DNA of 50,849 nt, taken from assembly GCA_041920505.1 (NCBI GenBank), contig JBHGXV010000020.1, forward strand, positions 1 to 50,849, written 5' to 3'. Below the pieces are notes generated by a model. That model ran no database searches. It saw only the letters and a list, made by a program, of their open reading frames with translations, and was not told the DNA's origin. The stretch's first letter is position 1. Each line of letters starts with the position of its first letter. Origin of the DNA: JBHGXV01 sp041920505 (GTDB lineage: Bacteria > Bacillota > Bacilli > Brevibacillales > Brevibacillaceae). The position numbers were made by a program, and so were the translations under genes. Shown one piece after another: positions 26,378-34,782 of the stretch.

Positions 26378-26500
26378 TCAGGACCCGCCTGGCACAGCGT
26401 CAGCTAGCCAGCGGTTTTTTTGCTGTGATCAGGTTCTCTTCTCATCGATGCCCCCTTCGACGATAATGGAGGAGAAAACCAGCCAAAGGGAGGAGACAAG

Positions 26501-27223
26501 GTGTACATAGGGAAACTGAAGCAGATCGTCCGCCATCCGGTCAAGTCGTTTCGCGGCGAGAGCGTCTCCACAACGCGTGTGGAGACGTACGGACTGTACG
26601 GCGATCGGGGACATGGATTTCTCCTCAGCGCCGAGCCGATTCGCTACCTGACAGCGACGCAGGTGCCAGAGATGATCGGTTTCTCGGCGGAGTACATGGG
26701 AGAAGAGAGCACCGACCGGTTTCCGCAAGTGCGGGTGACCACGCCGTCCGGTCACGTCTATAGCTGGGAGGACGAGCGTTTGCGGGCAGAAATCGAGCGG
26801 CTCGCCGGACGGCCGGTGACGCGCGTGTCGTACACGCCGCTGCACATCCCGACGGGCGCCATCGAAGAAGAACACCTGTTAATCACCACCGACGCGTCCA
26901 TTCGCAAGCTGGAAGAGTGGGCAGGGATGCCGCTTGACAATCGCCGCTTCCGTTCCAACCTGCTGATCGAACTGGCAGAGGACGCCCCGTTTGCCGAGGA
27001 TAGATGGATCGGCAAGCGGCTGCGCATCGGCGATGTGGTGATTGACGTGAAGCGCCACTGTGAGCGTTGCCCGATTATCACCATCGATCCGGACGATCTG
27101 AACAAGACGCCGACGCTTTTGCAGACGCTGATTCGCGAGCGACAGAACCGCTTTGGCGTCTACTCGTCGGTCGCTCGGCCGGGACAGATCGGCGTCGGCG
27201 ACCTGGTCTTTCTGGAAGATTGA
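26501..27223 (+). CDS. MOSC-domain protein
   Basis: A 240-residue protein of the MOSC family (molybdenum cofactor sulfurase C-terminal domain relatives, such as YcbX/YiiM and mARC). The N-terminal beta-barrel (IGKLKQIVRHPVKSFRGESV, split KLKQIVRHPVKSF/RGESV) and the MOSC core (DNRRFRSNLLIEL, IGDVVIDVKRHCERCPII) are clear; the conserved Cys in RHCERCPI is the expected sulfur or cofactor ligand. Members bind molybdenum cofactor or deliver sulfur. The start is GTG 26501 after GGGAGGAG. It lies close to the molybdopterin cluster (30-33.6 kb), separated only by aconitase, which fits a cofactor role. It ends at a strong convergent terminator. Confidence 0.9.
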   Translation: MYIGKLKQIVRHPVKSFRGESVSTTRVETYGLYGDRGHGFLLSAEPIRYLTATQVPEMIGFSAEYMGEESTDRFPQVRVTTPSGHVYSWEDERLRAEIERLAGRPVTRVSYTPLHIPTGAIEEEHLLITTDASIRKLEEWAGMPLDNRRFRSNLLIELAEDAPFAEDRWIGKRLRIGDVVIDVKRHCERCPIITIDPDDLNKTPTLLQTLIRERQNRFGVYSSVARPGQIGVGDLVFLED

Positions 27224-27228
27224 CGCAC

Positions 27229-27276
27229 AAAAAAGCAGGTAGGCCCGGTAAATCCGGTGCCTGCCTGCTTTTTTTA
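27229..27276. terminator. Bidirectional terminator between MOSC gene and aconitase
   Basis: A long stem made of A6-GCAGG(T)AGGC and its complement with T8, plus an inner CCGG stem, carries T-runs on both strands and lies between convergent genes. Confidence 0.9.
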
Positions 27277-27290
27277 TGGGGGGTTACAAG

Positions 27291-30020
27291 TTAGCCCACT
27301 TTCACTTGGTTTTCGTCCAGCAGTTGACGCAGAACCGTTTGCAGGATACCGCCGTTGCGGTAGTAGTCCACGTCCACCAGACTGTCGAGGCGGACGATCA
27401 CGTCGAATTCGAACGTGCTGCCGTCTTCGCGGGTCGCTTTTACCTTGACGGTTTGGCCAGGCTGGATATTGTCGCCCAGGCCTACGATGTCAAAGGTTTC
27501 CGTACCGGTGATGCCGAGCGATTTCCAGCTGTTACCTTCGGTGAATTGCAGCGGCAGAACGCCCATGCCCACCAGGTTCGCGCGGTGAATCCGCTCGAAG
27601 CTCTCCGCGATGACCGCTTTGATGCCGAGGAGGAAGGTGCCTTTGGCCGCCCAGTCGCGGGAGCTGCCGGTGCCGTACTCCTTGCCGGCGATGACCACCA
27701 GCGGAGTGCCTTCCGCCTGGTATTTCATCGACGCGTCGTAGATCGACATGACTTCGCCGGTCGGCAGGTACTTGGTTACGCCGCCTTCGGTGCCCGGGGC
27801 CACTTGGTTGCGGATGCGGATGTTGGCGAACGTGCCGCGCATCATCACTTCGTGGCTGCCGCGGCGAGCGCCGTAGGAGTTGAAGTCTTTGCGCTCCACG
27901 CCCTTGGATTGCAGGTAGAGGCCTGCCGGGCTGGTCGGCGAAATGTTACCCGCCGGCGAGATGTGGTCGGTGGTGACGGAATCGCCGAGCAGAGCCAGTG
28001 TTTTCGCGCCTTTGATGTCGCTGATGCTGCCGGTTTCGCCGGACAGGTTTTGGAAGAACGGCGGCTCCTGGATGTAAGTGGAGTTCGGGTCCCACTCGTA
28101 CAGGTCGCCTTGCGGAGTCGGGATTTTGTTCCAGCGTTCGTTGGCGGTGAAGACGTGTTCGTATTGAGCGCGGAACAACTCCGGATTCATCGCTTTCTTC
28201 ATCGCTTCGTTGATCTCTTGCGGCGTCGGCCAGATGTCTTTCAGGTAGACCGGCTGGCCGTCCTTGCCGATGCCGATCGGTTCGGTCGCCAGGTCGATGT
28301 CAACCGTACCTGCCAGCGCGTAGGCGATGACGAGCGGCGGTGAAGCCAGGTAGTTCGCTTTCACCAGCGCGTGGATGCGGCCTTCAAAGTTGCGGTTGCC
28401 GGAAAGCACGGCCGCGACGGTCAGGTCGTTGTCGGCAATCGCTTTGGCCACTTCGTCCGGCAGCGGACCGGAGTTACCGATACAGGTCGCGCAACCGTAA
28501 CCGGCGACGGCGAAACCAAGCGTTTCCAGCGCGTCCATCAATCCGGCGTCGATCAGGTACTGGGTGACGACGCGGGAGCCCGGAGTCAGCGAGCTTTTCA
28601 CGTAAGCCGGTTTGGTGAGACCTTTTTCGACGGCTTTTTTCGCCACCAGACCTGCGCCCAGCATGACGCTCGGGTTGGAGGTGTTGGTGCAGGACGTGAT
28701 CGCCGCGATCACGACAGCGCCGGTTTTCAACTGGCTCTTTTCGCCGTTCGGATGAACCACTTCCACCGTTTTGGCGATCTTGTCTTCGCTCAGGCCGAAA
28801 CCGCCCTTGTCGATCGGCGTGCGCAGGGTTTGGTTGAACGATTCTTTCATCGCGGTCAGTTCGACGCGGTCTTGCGGACGTTTCGGACCGGCCAGGCTCG
28901 GTACGACCGTGGACAGGTCGAGTTCGATCGTGTCGGAGAAGACCGGGTCCGGCGTGTCGTCGGTGCGGAACAGACCTTGTGCCTTGGTGTAGGCTTCGAC
29001 CAGACGGATCAGTTCTTCGCTGCGGCCGGTTTGACGCAGGTAGTTGAGGGTTTCTTCGTCAACCGGGAAGAAGCCCATGGTTGCGCCGTACTCAGGCGCC
29101 ATGTTGGCAACCGTTGCGCGGTCGGCCAGCGAGATGTTGGACAGGCCCGGGCCGTAGAATTCGACGAATTTGCCGACAACGCCTTTTTTGCGCAACATTT
29201 GCGTAACAGTCAAGGCCAGGTCGGTCGCGGTGGCGCCTTCGGCCAGGCTGCCGGTCAGCTTGAAGCCGATGACTTCCGGGGTGACGAAATACATCGGTTG
29301 ACCCAGCATGCCGGCTTCCGCCTCGATCCCGCCGACGCCCCAGCCGAGTACGCCGAGACCGTTGATCATGGTGGTGTGGGAGTCGGTGCCGACGAGCGAA
29401 TCCGGGAATGCCACCAGTTCGCCGTCCACTTCGCGGGTGGCGACAACGGTAGCCAGGTATTCCAGGTTTACCTGGTGAACGATACCGGTAGCCGGCGGAA
29501 CCGCGCGGAAGTTGTCAAACGCGGTTTGCGCCCAGCGCAGGAAGCGGTAGCGTTCCTCGTTGCGCTCAAATTCCAGCGCCATGTTGGTTTCCAGCGCGTC
29601 TTTGCTGCCGAACGCGTCGACCATCACGGAGTGGTCGATGACCAGGTCAACCGGCACGAGCGGATTGATGCGTTTCGGATCGCCGCCGTTCTTTTTCATC
29701 GCGACGCGCATGGCGGCCAGGTCAACCACCGCCGGAACACCGGTGAAGTCTTGCAGCACGATGCGCGCCGGCATGAGCGGCACTTCCTGGTTCTCATCGC
29801 GGCCTTTGGTCCAGTTGGCCAGTTGTTGCACGTGTTCTTTGGTGATGGCGCGGCCGTCGAACTGGCGAACGGCGGCTTCCAGCAGAACCTTAATGGAGAA
29901 CGGCAGTTTCGACACTTCGCCGAGCCCTTGCTCTTCCAGTCCTTGCAGGCGGTAGTAGGTGTATGTCTTGTTGCCGACCTGCAACGAGGACTTTACGGAA
30001 AAAGCGTCTTGTTTAGCCAT
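27291..30020 (-). CDS. acnA: Aconitate hydratase A
   Basis: A 909-residue [4Fe-4S] enzyme that isomerises citrate to isocitrate in the TCA cycle. The cluster cysteines are visible in ITSCTNTSNP (the first Cys) and YGCATCIGNSGPL (the other two). Other motifs are GVGTDSHTTMING-like (LVGTDSHTTMINGLGVLGWG), the catalytic Ser segment GKEYGTGSSRDWAAKG, and ESFERIHRANLVGMG. It matches the AcnA/CitB type, whose cluster-free form binds iron-responsive RNAs in B. subtilis. The start is ATG 30020, 8 bases after GGAGG; an ATG at 30026 abuts that site. It has its own promoter and a proposed IclR operator. Confidence 0.98.
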   Translation of the reverse strand: MAKQDAFSVKSSLQVGNKTYTYYRLQGLEEQGLGEVSKLPFSIKVLLEAAVRQFDGRAITKEHVQQLANWTKGRDENQEVPLMPARIVLQDFTGVPAVVDLAAMRVAMKKNGGDPKRINPLVPVDLVIDHSVMVDAFGSKDALETNMALEFERNEERYRFLRWAQTAFDNFRAVPPATGIVHQVNLEYLATVVATREVDGELVAFPDSLVGTDSHTTMINGLGVLGWGVGGIEAEAGMLGQPMYFVTPEVIGFKLTGSLAEGATATDLALTVTQMLRKKGVVGKFVEFYGPGLSNISLADRATVANMAPEYGATMGFFPVDEETLNYLRQTGRSEELIRLVEAYTKAQGLFRTDDTPDPVFSDTIELDLSTVVPSLAGPKRPQDRVELTAMKESFNQTLRTPIDKGGFGLSEDKIAKTVEVVHPNGEKSQLKTGAVVIAAITSCTNTSNPSVMLGAGLVAKKAVEKGLTKPAYVKSSLTPGSRVVTQYLIDAGLMDALETLGFAVAGYGCATCIGNSGPLPDEVAKAIADNDLTVAAVLSGNRNFEGRIHALVKANYLASPPLVIAYALAGTVDIDLATEPIGIGKDGQPVYLKDIWPTPQEINEAMKKAMNPELFRAQYEHVFTANERWNKIPTPQGDLYEWDPNSTYIQEPPFFQNLSGETGSISDIKGAKTLALLGDSVTTDHISPAGNISPTSPAGLYLQSKGVERKDFNSYGARRGSHEVMMRGTFANIRIRNQVAPGTEGGVTKYLPTGEVMSIYDASMKYQAEGTPLVVIAGKEYGTGSSRDWAAKGTFLLGIKAVIAESFERIHRANLVGMGVLPLQFTEGNSWKSLGITGTETFDIVGLGDNIQPGQTVKVKATREDGSTFEFDVIVRLDSLVDVDYYRNGGILQTVLRQLLDENQVKVG

Positions 30021-30069
30021 TGTCATGACCTCCTTTATTCATAAAAAAATAGTGGGAGGAACAAAACTT

Positions 30070-30086
30070 GTTTCACCTGATGAAAC
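30070..30086. promoter_or_regulatory. Proposed IclR operator, copy 2 (aconitase)
   Basis: GTTTCACCTGATGAAAC has perfect 6-bp arms GTTTCA/TGAAAC. It lies between the acnA transcription start and the ribosome site, 24 bases after the -10, a roadblock position. It shares 13 of 17 bases with the site at 25590-25606. Confidence 0.55.
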
Positions 30087-30110
30087 GTTGTTTCGTTCTT
30101 TACTAAACAC

Positions 30111-30116
30111 ATTATA
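30111..30116 (-). promoter_or_regulatory. -10 element of the acnA promoter
   Basis: TATAAT on the minus strand (30116-30111), about 90 bases before the ATG. The -35 region (TGGTCG at 17 bases) is weak, as is common for activated or repressed genes. Classical cre or CcpC boxes were not seen. Confidence 0.6.
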
Positions 30117-30170
30117 CTCGATTTGACGGGTGTCGACCAGCCATTTTTCACATAACGTTCAAAAGTTCTG

Positions 30171-31196
30171 TTACGCTCCGATATATTTTGCGTGCAATGT
30201 GCGTGCGAGGGTGACGTCGTCCGTTCCCTGCACCAGCACCCGTCCGTCGGGAAAGACGACCAGGGTGTGCGGCTCGATCTGGAAGCGGAGCAAAAATTTG
30301 TTTCGCTCCACTGTGCCAAGCGGCGACAGGCGCTCTGCCAGCCGGTCCAGGTCGAGGCGCGCGTCTTCGCCCGGCGTGATCTGGACGGTGTCGCGTCCGC
30401 ACAGCGAGGTGGCCATCCCTTCCTGCGTCTCGGGGGATAGGAACGAAAATTCCCGCTTGCCGCAGGTGGGACAGTCGCTGCGCCGGGCGCTGGCGACGCG
30501 GATTTGCCGGTGTTCGTTGGCCCACACGTCGAAGTGCTCCAGGTGGGGATTGTAGGCGTCGTCCGCTCCGATCAAGAGTTTGAACGCCTCCGTCGCCTGG
30601 TAGGAGGCGACGATATGGATGATCGGGCCGATCACGCCCGCAGTGTCGCAGGTGGGAGCGTCCCCCGGCCGGGGCGCTTCCGGAAACAGGCAGCGCAGAC
30701 ACGGCGTCACACCCGGACGGATCGCGGTAAACATCCCTTTTGCGCTGACCGCGCCGCCGTACACCCAGGGAATCCCGTGCTTGACGCAGACATCGTTGAT
30801 CAGGTAGCGCACCTGGAAGTTGTCGGTCGCATCCAGCACCAGGTCGACGTCACTGAGATGTTGCTCGGCGTTGAACGGCGTCAGGTCGGCCACGATCGGC
30901 TCGATCGTCACCTCGGAGTTGATCCGGCGCAGTTTCTCGTACGCGGCGATCGCCTTGGGCAGATGCTGGCGGGCGTCGTCCTCGTCGTAGAGCATTTGCC
31001 GCTGCAGGTTGCTCGGCTCGACGAAGTCGCGGTCGATCAGCCGCACGAAGCCCACTCCGGCGCGAACCATGTGGTTGGCCAGGACGGTGCCGAGCGCGCC
31101 CATGCCGACGATGGCCACGCGGCTGGAGAGAAGCCGCTGTTGACCGGTTCGTCCAATCGGCGCGAACAACAGTTGCCGCGAGTAGCGTGTATCCAA
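30171..31196 (-). CDS. moeB: MoeB/ThiF-type sulfur-carrier adenylyltransferase
   Basis: A 341-residue E1-like enzyme that adenylates the C-terminal glycine of a small sulfur-carrier protein (MoaD or ThiS). Signs are RYSRQLLF at the N-terminus, the nucleotide loop VAIVGMGALGTVLANHMVRAG, DRDFVEPSNLQRQ, DATDNFQVRYLIND and zinc cysteines CLRC and CPTC. The C-terminal ~80 residues are extra and not a rhodanese domain. The start is TTG 31196, chosen because AAGGAG lies 9 bases upstream. It begins 20 bases after the moaX-like gene, so the two form one operon; its client should be the MoaD part of that protein. Confidence 0.9.
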   Translation of the reverse strand: MDTRYSRQLLFAPIGRTGQQRLLSSRVAIVGMGALGTVLANHMVRAGVGFVRLIDRDFVEPSNLQRQMLYDEDDARQHLPKAIAAYEKLRRINSEVTIEPIVADLTPFNAEQHLSDVDLVLDATDNFQVRYLINDVCVKHGIPWVYGGAVSAKGMFTAIRPGVTPCLRCLFPEAPRPGDAPTCDTAGVIGPIIHIVASYQATEAFKLLIGADDAYNPHLEHFDVWANEHRQIRVASARRSDCPTCGKREFSFLSPETQEGMATSLCGRDTVQITPGEDARLDLDRLAERLSPLGTVERNKFLLRFQIEPHTLVVFPDGRVLVQGTDDVTLARTLHAKYIGA

Positions 31197-31216
31197 GCAG
31201 AACCGCTCCTTCCGCT

Positions 31217-31915
31217 TTAGGACGGATCGGCGCTCGCCAATGGATTCCACGGGCCAAGCTGGTGCCCTTTCCATTCGCTGCCGTCTTCCCAGATTTCTTT
31301 TTTCCAGATCGGCACGATCTGTTTCAGCCGTTCGATCGCGTACCGGCCAGCCTCGAAGGATTCGTTGCGGTGCGGCGTGGCCACGGCGATCACCACCGCG
31401 ATCTCTTCGATGGCGAGATCGCCGACCCGGTGGTGCATCGCCACCTGCGTTCCCGGCCAGCGCTGTTCGATCTCCTCGGCGATCTGTTTCATTTTGGCGA
31501 TAGCCATCGGCGCGTACGCTTCATAGGAGAGCGAAACGGTGCGCTGACCTCGGGTGAATTCCCTCACCGTGCCGACAAAGGTGAGCACCGCTCCGGCGTT
31601 GGGATTGGACACCAGCCTGATCAGCTTGTCCGCGGAAAGCGGCTGGTCGGTGATGCAAAAGCGCGGCTCTTCCCCGCCGCTTACCGGCGGCAGGATGGCG
31701 ATCTCGTCGCCGGGGCGGATCGGCGTTTCAGGCGTCGCGTACTCCTGGTTGAGCGAGACGAAGCACGCGTCCAATAGCGTCGCGAGCGACGGGTATTGCT
31801 CGGCCAGGGCGGCCAACAGGTCGCGCACGGTCGCGTCGTCTGCAAGTTCGACGGTGACCTGGCGCGCGCCGGCCCGCTCGGCCAGACCGGCGAAAAGCAA
31901 GATGTTGCACTGCAT
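31217..31915 (-). CDS. moaX: MoaD-MoaE fusion, molybdopterin synthase (MoaX-type)
   Basis: A 232-residue fusion. Residues 1-80 are a ubiquitin-like MoaD sulfur carrier that ends in PPVSGGEE, so the Gly-Gly that must become the C-terminus is internal. Residues about 85-225 are MoaE: GAVLTFVGTVREFTRGQ, LSYEAYAPMAIAKM, AMHHRVGDLAIEE and IWKKEIWEDGSEW with the active-site lysines. Together they form molybdopterin synthase, converting cyclic pyranopterin monophosphate to molybdopterin. In the known fused MoaX of Mycobacterium tuberculosis the chain is cut after Gly-Gly; that is expected here. The start is ATG 31915 after GAGGAA. Divergent from moaA. Confidence 0.93.
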   Translation of the reverse strand: MQCNILLFAGLAERAGARQVTVELADDATVRDLLAALAEQYPSLATLLDACFVSLNQEYATPETPIRPGDEIAILPPVSGGEEPRFCITDQPLSADKLIRLVSNPNAGAVLTFVGTVREFTRGQRTVSLSYEAYAPMAIAKMKQIAEEIEQRWPGTQVAMHHRVGDLAIEEIAVVIAVATPHRNESFEAGRYAIERLKQIVPIWKKEIWEDGSEWKGHQLGPWNPLASADPS

Positions 31916-32026
31916 GGCGATTCCTCATTTCTGTATAACGTTCTTCAGGTATTCAGATGAAAGGAAAACTCTCAACCTGACCATAACACAAAAGCGCAGG
32001 AAGTGCCAATCCACGCTGGACGGGGA

Positions 32027-32055
32027 TTGATTTTCCCGTACCGGTGGGGTAGGGT
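32027..32055 (+). promoter_or_regulatory. Likely moaA promoter
   Basis: TTGATT (32027-32032) and TAGGGT (32050-32055) are 17 bases apart, about 30 bases before the moaA start. The -10 is poor, so this is tentative. No Moco riboswitch fold was recognised. Confidence 0.4.
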
Positions 32056-32084
32056 AAAGAAAGAGCGAAGCGGGGGGTGGCAAG

Positions 32085-33092
32085 ATGACGACAGAGCGTA
32101 TGGTGGACCGGTTCGGGCGGACACATGATTACCTGCGGATTTCCGTCACGGACCGCTGCAACTTGCGGTGTGTCTACTGCATGCCGCCGGAGGGCGTGGA
32201 GTTCCAGCCGAGGGAAAATATTCTCCGCTTCGAGGAGATTGCCGAGGTCGTGGAAGTGGCCGCAAGCCTGGGCGTTCGCCGCTTGCGCCTGACCGGGGGG
32301 GAGCCCTTGGTGCGCAAGGATATCGAGAAGCTGGTGGCGATGCTATCGGCGATTGACGGCATCGAGGACATCGCGCTGACCACTAACGCCATCTATCTGG
32401 CGCAAAAGGCCAAGGCGCTGAAAGAAGCCGGTCTGACTCGCGTCAACATCAGCCTGGACACGATGAAGCCGGACCGGTTCGCGCTGATTACCAGGGGCGG
32501 CGATCTGTCCCGCGTGCTCGCGGGGCTGGAGGCGAGCCTTGAGGTCGGGTTTTCCCCGGTCAAACTGAACGTGGTGCTGATGAAAGGGATCAACGAGGAC
32601 GAGATCGACGACTTCCTTCGCATGAGTGTGGAGCGCCCGGTCAACGTCCGGTTTATCGAATACATGCCGATCGGTCACGACAATGACGAGTGGCGGAACA
32701 AATACCTGCCGTTGTCGGTCGTGCTGGAGCGGGCGAAAGCGCTCGGCTTGCCACCCGTGGAGGCGGACAACGTGTTTGGCAACGGTCCGAGCCAGAACTT
32801 CCGCCTGCCGGGGGCGCTTGGCACCATCGGCTTGATCCATCCGGTGAGCGATCACTTTTGCGGTAACTGCAACCGGTTGCGGCTGACGGCGGACGGCCAT
32901 CTCAAGCCGTGCCTGTACTGGATTGACGAACTGAACGTCCGGCCGCTGATCGGTGATAGGGAGGCGCTCAAACAAATGTTTTTGCGGGCGCTGGCGATCA
33001 AGCCGGAGACGCACGAGATGGCCCAGGCCCTGGAGCGGCAGGCCCAGAGCCACACACCGACCCATCGGCGGATGTCGCAGATCGGAGGATAA
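32085..33092 (+). CDS. moaA: GTP 3',8-cyclase
   Basis: A 335-residue radical-SAM enzyme for the first step of molybdopterin synthesis, converting GTP to 3',8-cyclo-7,8-dihydro-GTP. The N-terminal cluster motif is CNLRCVYC (about residues 24-31), followed by LTGGEPLVRKD, and the C-terminal cluster motif is FCGNCNRLR with a further Cys in LKPCLY. The chain ends in Gly-Gly, which is needed for activity in MoaA. The start is ATG 32085 with GGGGGGTGG upstream. moaC follows after 6 bases, forming a moaA-moaC operon opposite the moaX-moeB operon. Confidence 0.97.
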   Translation: MTTERMVDRFGRTHDYLRISVTDRCNLRCVYCMPPEGVEFQPRENILRFEEIAEVVEVAASLGVRRLRLTGGEPLVRKDIEKLVAMLSAIDGIEDIALTTNAIYLAQKAKALKEAGLTRVNISLDTMKPDRFALITRGGDLSRVLAGLEASLEVGFSPVKLNVVLMKGINEDEIDDFLRMSVERPVNVRFIEYMPIGHDNDEWRNKYLPLSVVLERAKALGLPPVEADNVFGNGPSQNFRLPGALGTIGLIHPVSDHFCGNCNRLRLTADGHLKPCLYWIDELNVRPLIGDREALKQMFLRALAIKPETHEMAQALERQAQSHTPTHRRMSQIGG

Positions 33093-33098
33093 AGCGAG

Positions 33099-33590
33099 AT
33101 GAATGCGAACGACCAATTGACCCATTTTAACGAACAACAGCGGGCTCGGATGGTGGACGTGTCGGATAAGGCCGTCACCCACCGCGTCGCCGTGGCCCGC
33201 AGCCAGGTGAAGATGAAACCAGAGACCCTGGCCCGCATCCGCGAAGGCAGCGTCGGCAAGGGAGACGTGCTGGCGGTGGCCCAGGTGGCGGGGATCATGG
33301 CGGCGAAAAAGACGTGGGAGATCATCCCGATGTGCCATCCGCTGCCCTTGACCGGCATTGACATCCGCTTCGCCTACGAGGGCGACGACACGCTCGGCGT
33401 CGAGGCCACCGTCAAGACGACCGGCCAGACCGGCGTGGAGATGGAAGCGCTGACGGCGGCCAGCGCGGCGGTGCTCACCGTCTACGACATGTGCAAGGCG
33501 ATGGACAAGGGGATGGTGCTCGGCCCGACGTACCTGCTGCGCAAGACCGGGGGCAAGAGCGGCGACTTTGTTCGTGCGCAGGAAGTATAG
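33099..33590 (+). CDS. moaC: Cyclic pyranopterin monophosphate synthase
   Basis: A 163-residue enzyme for the second step of molybdopterin synthesis, turning the MoaA product into cyclic pyranopterin monophosphate. Family motifs are MVDVSDKAVTHRVAVA, AAKKTWEIIPMCHPLPLTGID, GVEMEALTAASAAVLTVYDMCKA and DKGMVL. The length is normal. The start is ATG 33099, with GGAGGATAAAGCGAG before it, overlapping the end of moaA. It is the last gene before a terminator. MoaA, MoaC, MoaX and MoeB make a near-complete pathway to molybdopterin; MoeA and MogA are not in the window. Confidence 0.97.
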   Translation: MNANDQLTHFNEQQRARMVDVSDKAVTHRVAVARSQVKMKPETLARIREGSVGKGDVLAVAQVAGIMAAKKTWEIIPMCHPLPLTGIDIRFAYEGDDTLGVEATVKTTGQTGVEMEALTAASAAVLTVYDMCKAMDKGMVLGPTYLLRKTGGKSGDFVRAQEV

Positions 33591-33759
33591 ACAAAGTCCG
33601 TGATGTCATGGGTGATGGTTCCCGCTCGCTCTCTTGACGACCAGTGAACGTACTTTTTCTACAACTTCGATTGATCAATATGCAGGCTTCCGGCCTGTGG
33701 AAACACTGGTTCCTTGCAGAACCAAAAATGAAAAAGAGCGGTTTGTCATTAATTCTGTA

Positions 33760-33786
33760 CTCTTGGTCTCAAGCCAAGAGTTTTTT
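33760..33786 (+). terminator. Terminator of moaA-moaC
   Basis: A perfect 7-bp stem (33760-33766 with 33774-33780) is followed by TTTTTT at 33781-33786, about 170 bases after moaC. The stretch between holds no recognisable gene. Confidence 0.85.
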
Positions 33787-33822
33787 CCGTTTGGCGAAAA
33801 GCGGGACGGGCCGGTTTTTGTC

Positions 33823-34560
33823 TCACGATAACGCGGAGTTTTGGGCGACAAACCGCATTACCCTTTCACGGGTGAGCGGTTCACCGTGCCCGTGAATGTA
33901 CCAATCAACAGACTCGTCCCCTACCTGCAACAGCATGTCCCATGAAGGCTTGTCGTCCGGTTTTCTGAGGTGAATCGGCGGCGGGTAGAAACAATCGCCC
34001 AAAAACAGAACCCCTTGCTCCGCTACCTTCACGGTGATGGAATCCTCTGCATGTCTTCCGCTCACATGTTGCAACTCCAGCGTGATCCCTTCCACGTGAA
34101 TGCTCATCGCAGTAGAAAACACCCGGTCCGGCAGAACCAATCTCCACTCTTCCCAATTGTCGACGGCCATCAGTTTTGCCCGGTTTGAGCGCTCCAATCT
34201 GGGGTTTTCCCGCATTTCCCGCAACAGGTATTCAGGTCCCCACGGAATGGTTGCCGCCTCTTTCATCCGCGCCCGACACGTTTCGTGAGCGATGACTTCG
34301 GCGTCGAAGACGCAACAGCCAAAGGTATGGTCCCAGTGATGGTGTGTGTAAATCACGGTGGAAACGGGTGGAGCGCCCATGCTGTCAAGTGAACGTTGGA
34401 TCGCTCTCGCATGAGCGGGACCATTTCCGGCATCGATCAGGATGGTCTGACTTTCCGTAACGATCGCCCCTACCACGGGTTCGATCCGGTCGGGTTTTCC
34501 GCAAGGGTATACCCAGACGTTTTTCGTGATCTGTTGGAAAGCGGTTTCGCTCCTGTCCAT
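33823..34560 (-). CDS. Metallo-beta-lactamase-fold hydrolase
   Basis: A 245-residue hydrolase with the metal-binding motif THHHWDHTFG (about residues 77-86), further ligands in SGRHAEDSITV and FLGDCFYPP, and HGHGEP near the C-terminus. This is the MBL fold, which binds two metal ions and hydrolyses lactones, thioesters, phosphodiesters or other bonds; the substrate is unknown. The start is ATG 34560, the Met of MDRSE, 8 bases after GGAGG; an ATG at 34575 holds that ribosome site within its coding part. It is divergent from the MarR operon. Confidence 0.88.
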   Translation of the reverse strand: MDRSETAFQQITKNVWVYPCGKPDRIEPVVGAIVTESQTILIDAGNGPAHARAIQRSLDSMGAPPVSTVIYTHHHWDHTFGCCVFDAEVIAHETCRARMKEAATIPWGPEYLLREMRENPRLERSNRAKLMAVDNWEEWRLVLPDRVFSTAMSIHVEGITLELQHVSGRHAEDSITVKVAEQGVLFLGDCFYPPPIHLRKPDDKPSWDMLLQVGDESVDWYIHGHGEPLTRERVMRFVAQNSALS

Positions 34561-34724
34561 CTTTTTGACCTCCATTCATGTATAAGGATATCTCGCTTGC
34601 GCCAAACGGTAAATGGGGCTGTTCCAATTTTGGGAAGTAAGTGACTGACAATCCCGCGTCCACCATGGCTGCCAATTAGGAACGGCTGACGCAACCGGAA
34701 AATACCGCAGAGATATTTCTTGCG

Positions 34725-34764
34725 ACGAAATAATTCGTGTGCCATAATCTTTCGTGTAACGAAA
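34725..34764. promoter_or_regulatory. MarR-type operators upstream of the pump operon
   Basis: Two palindromes: ACGAAATAATTCGT (34725-34738) and TTTCGTGTAACGAAA (34750-34764), sharing an ACGAAATAATT direct repeat. They flank a CATAAT -10-like element. They are probably bound by the downstream MarR protein, giving autorepression. Confidence 0.7.
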
Positions 34765-34782
34765 TAATTTGAGGAGGAGCCC

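Noticed and set aside
28371..30044. A 557-codon plus-strand open frame opposite aconitase
   Set aside because: Composition of a reverse-frame shadow, no start signals, entirely covered by acnA.
30060..30100. cre site before aconitase
   Set aside because: TGAAACGTTGTTTC-like sequence does not place CG at the needed position; it is better explained by the inverted repeat shared with the iclR gene.
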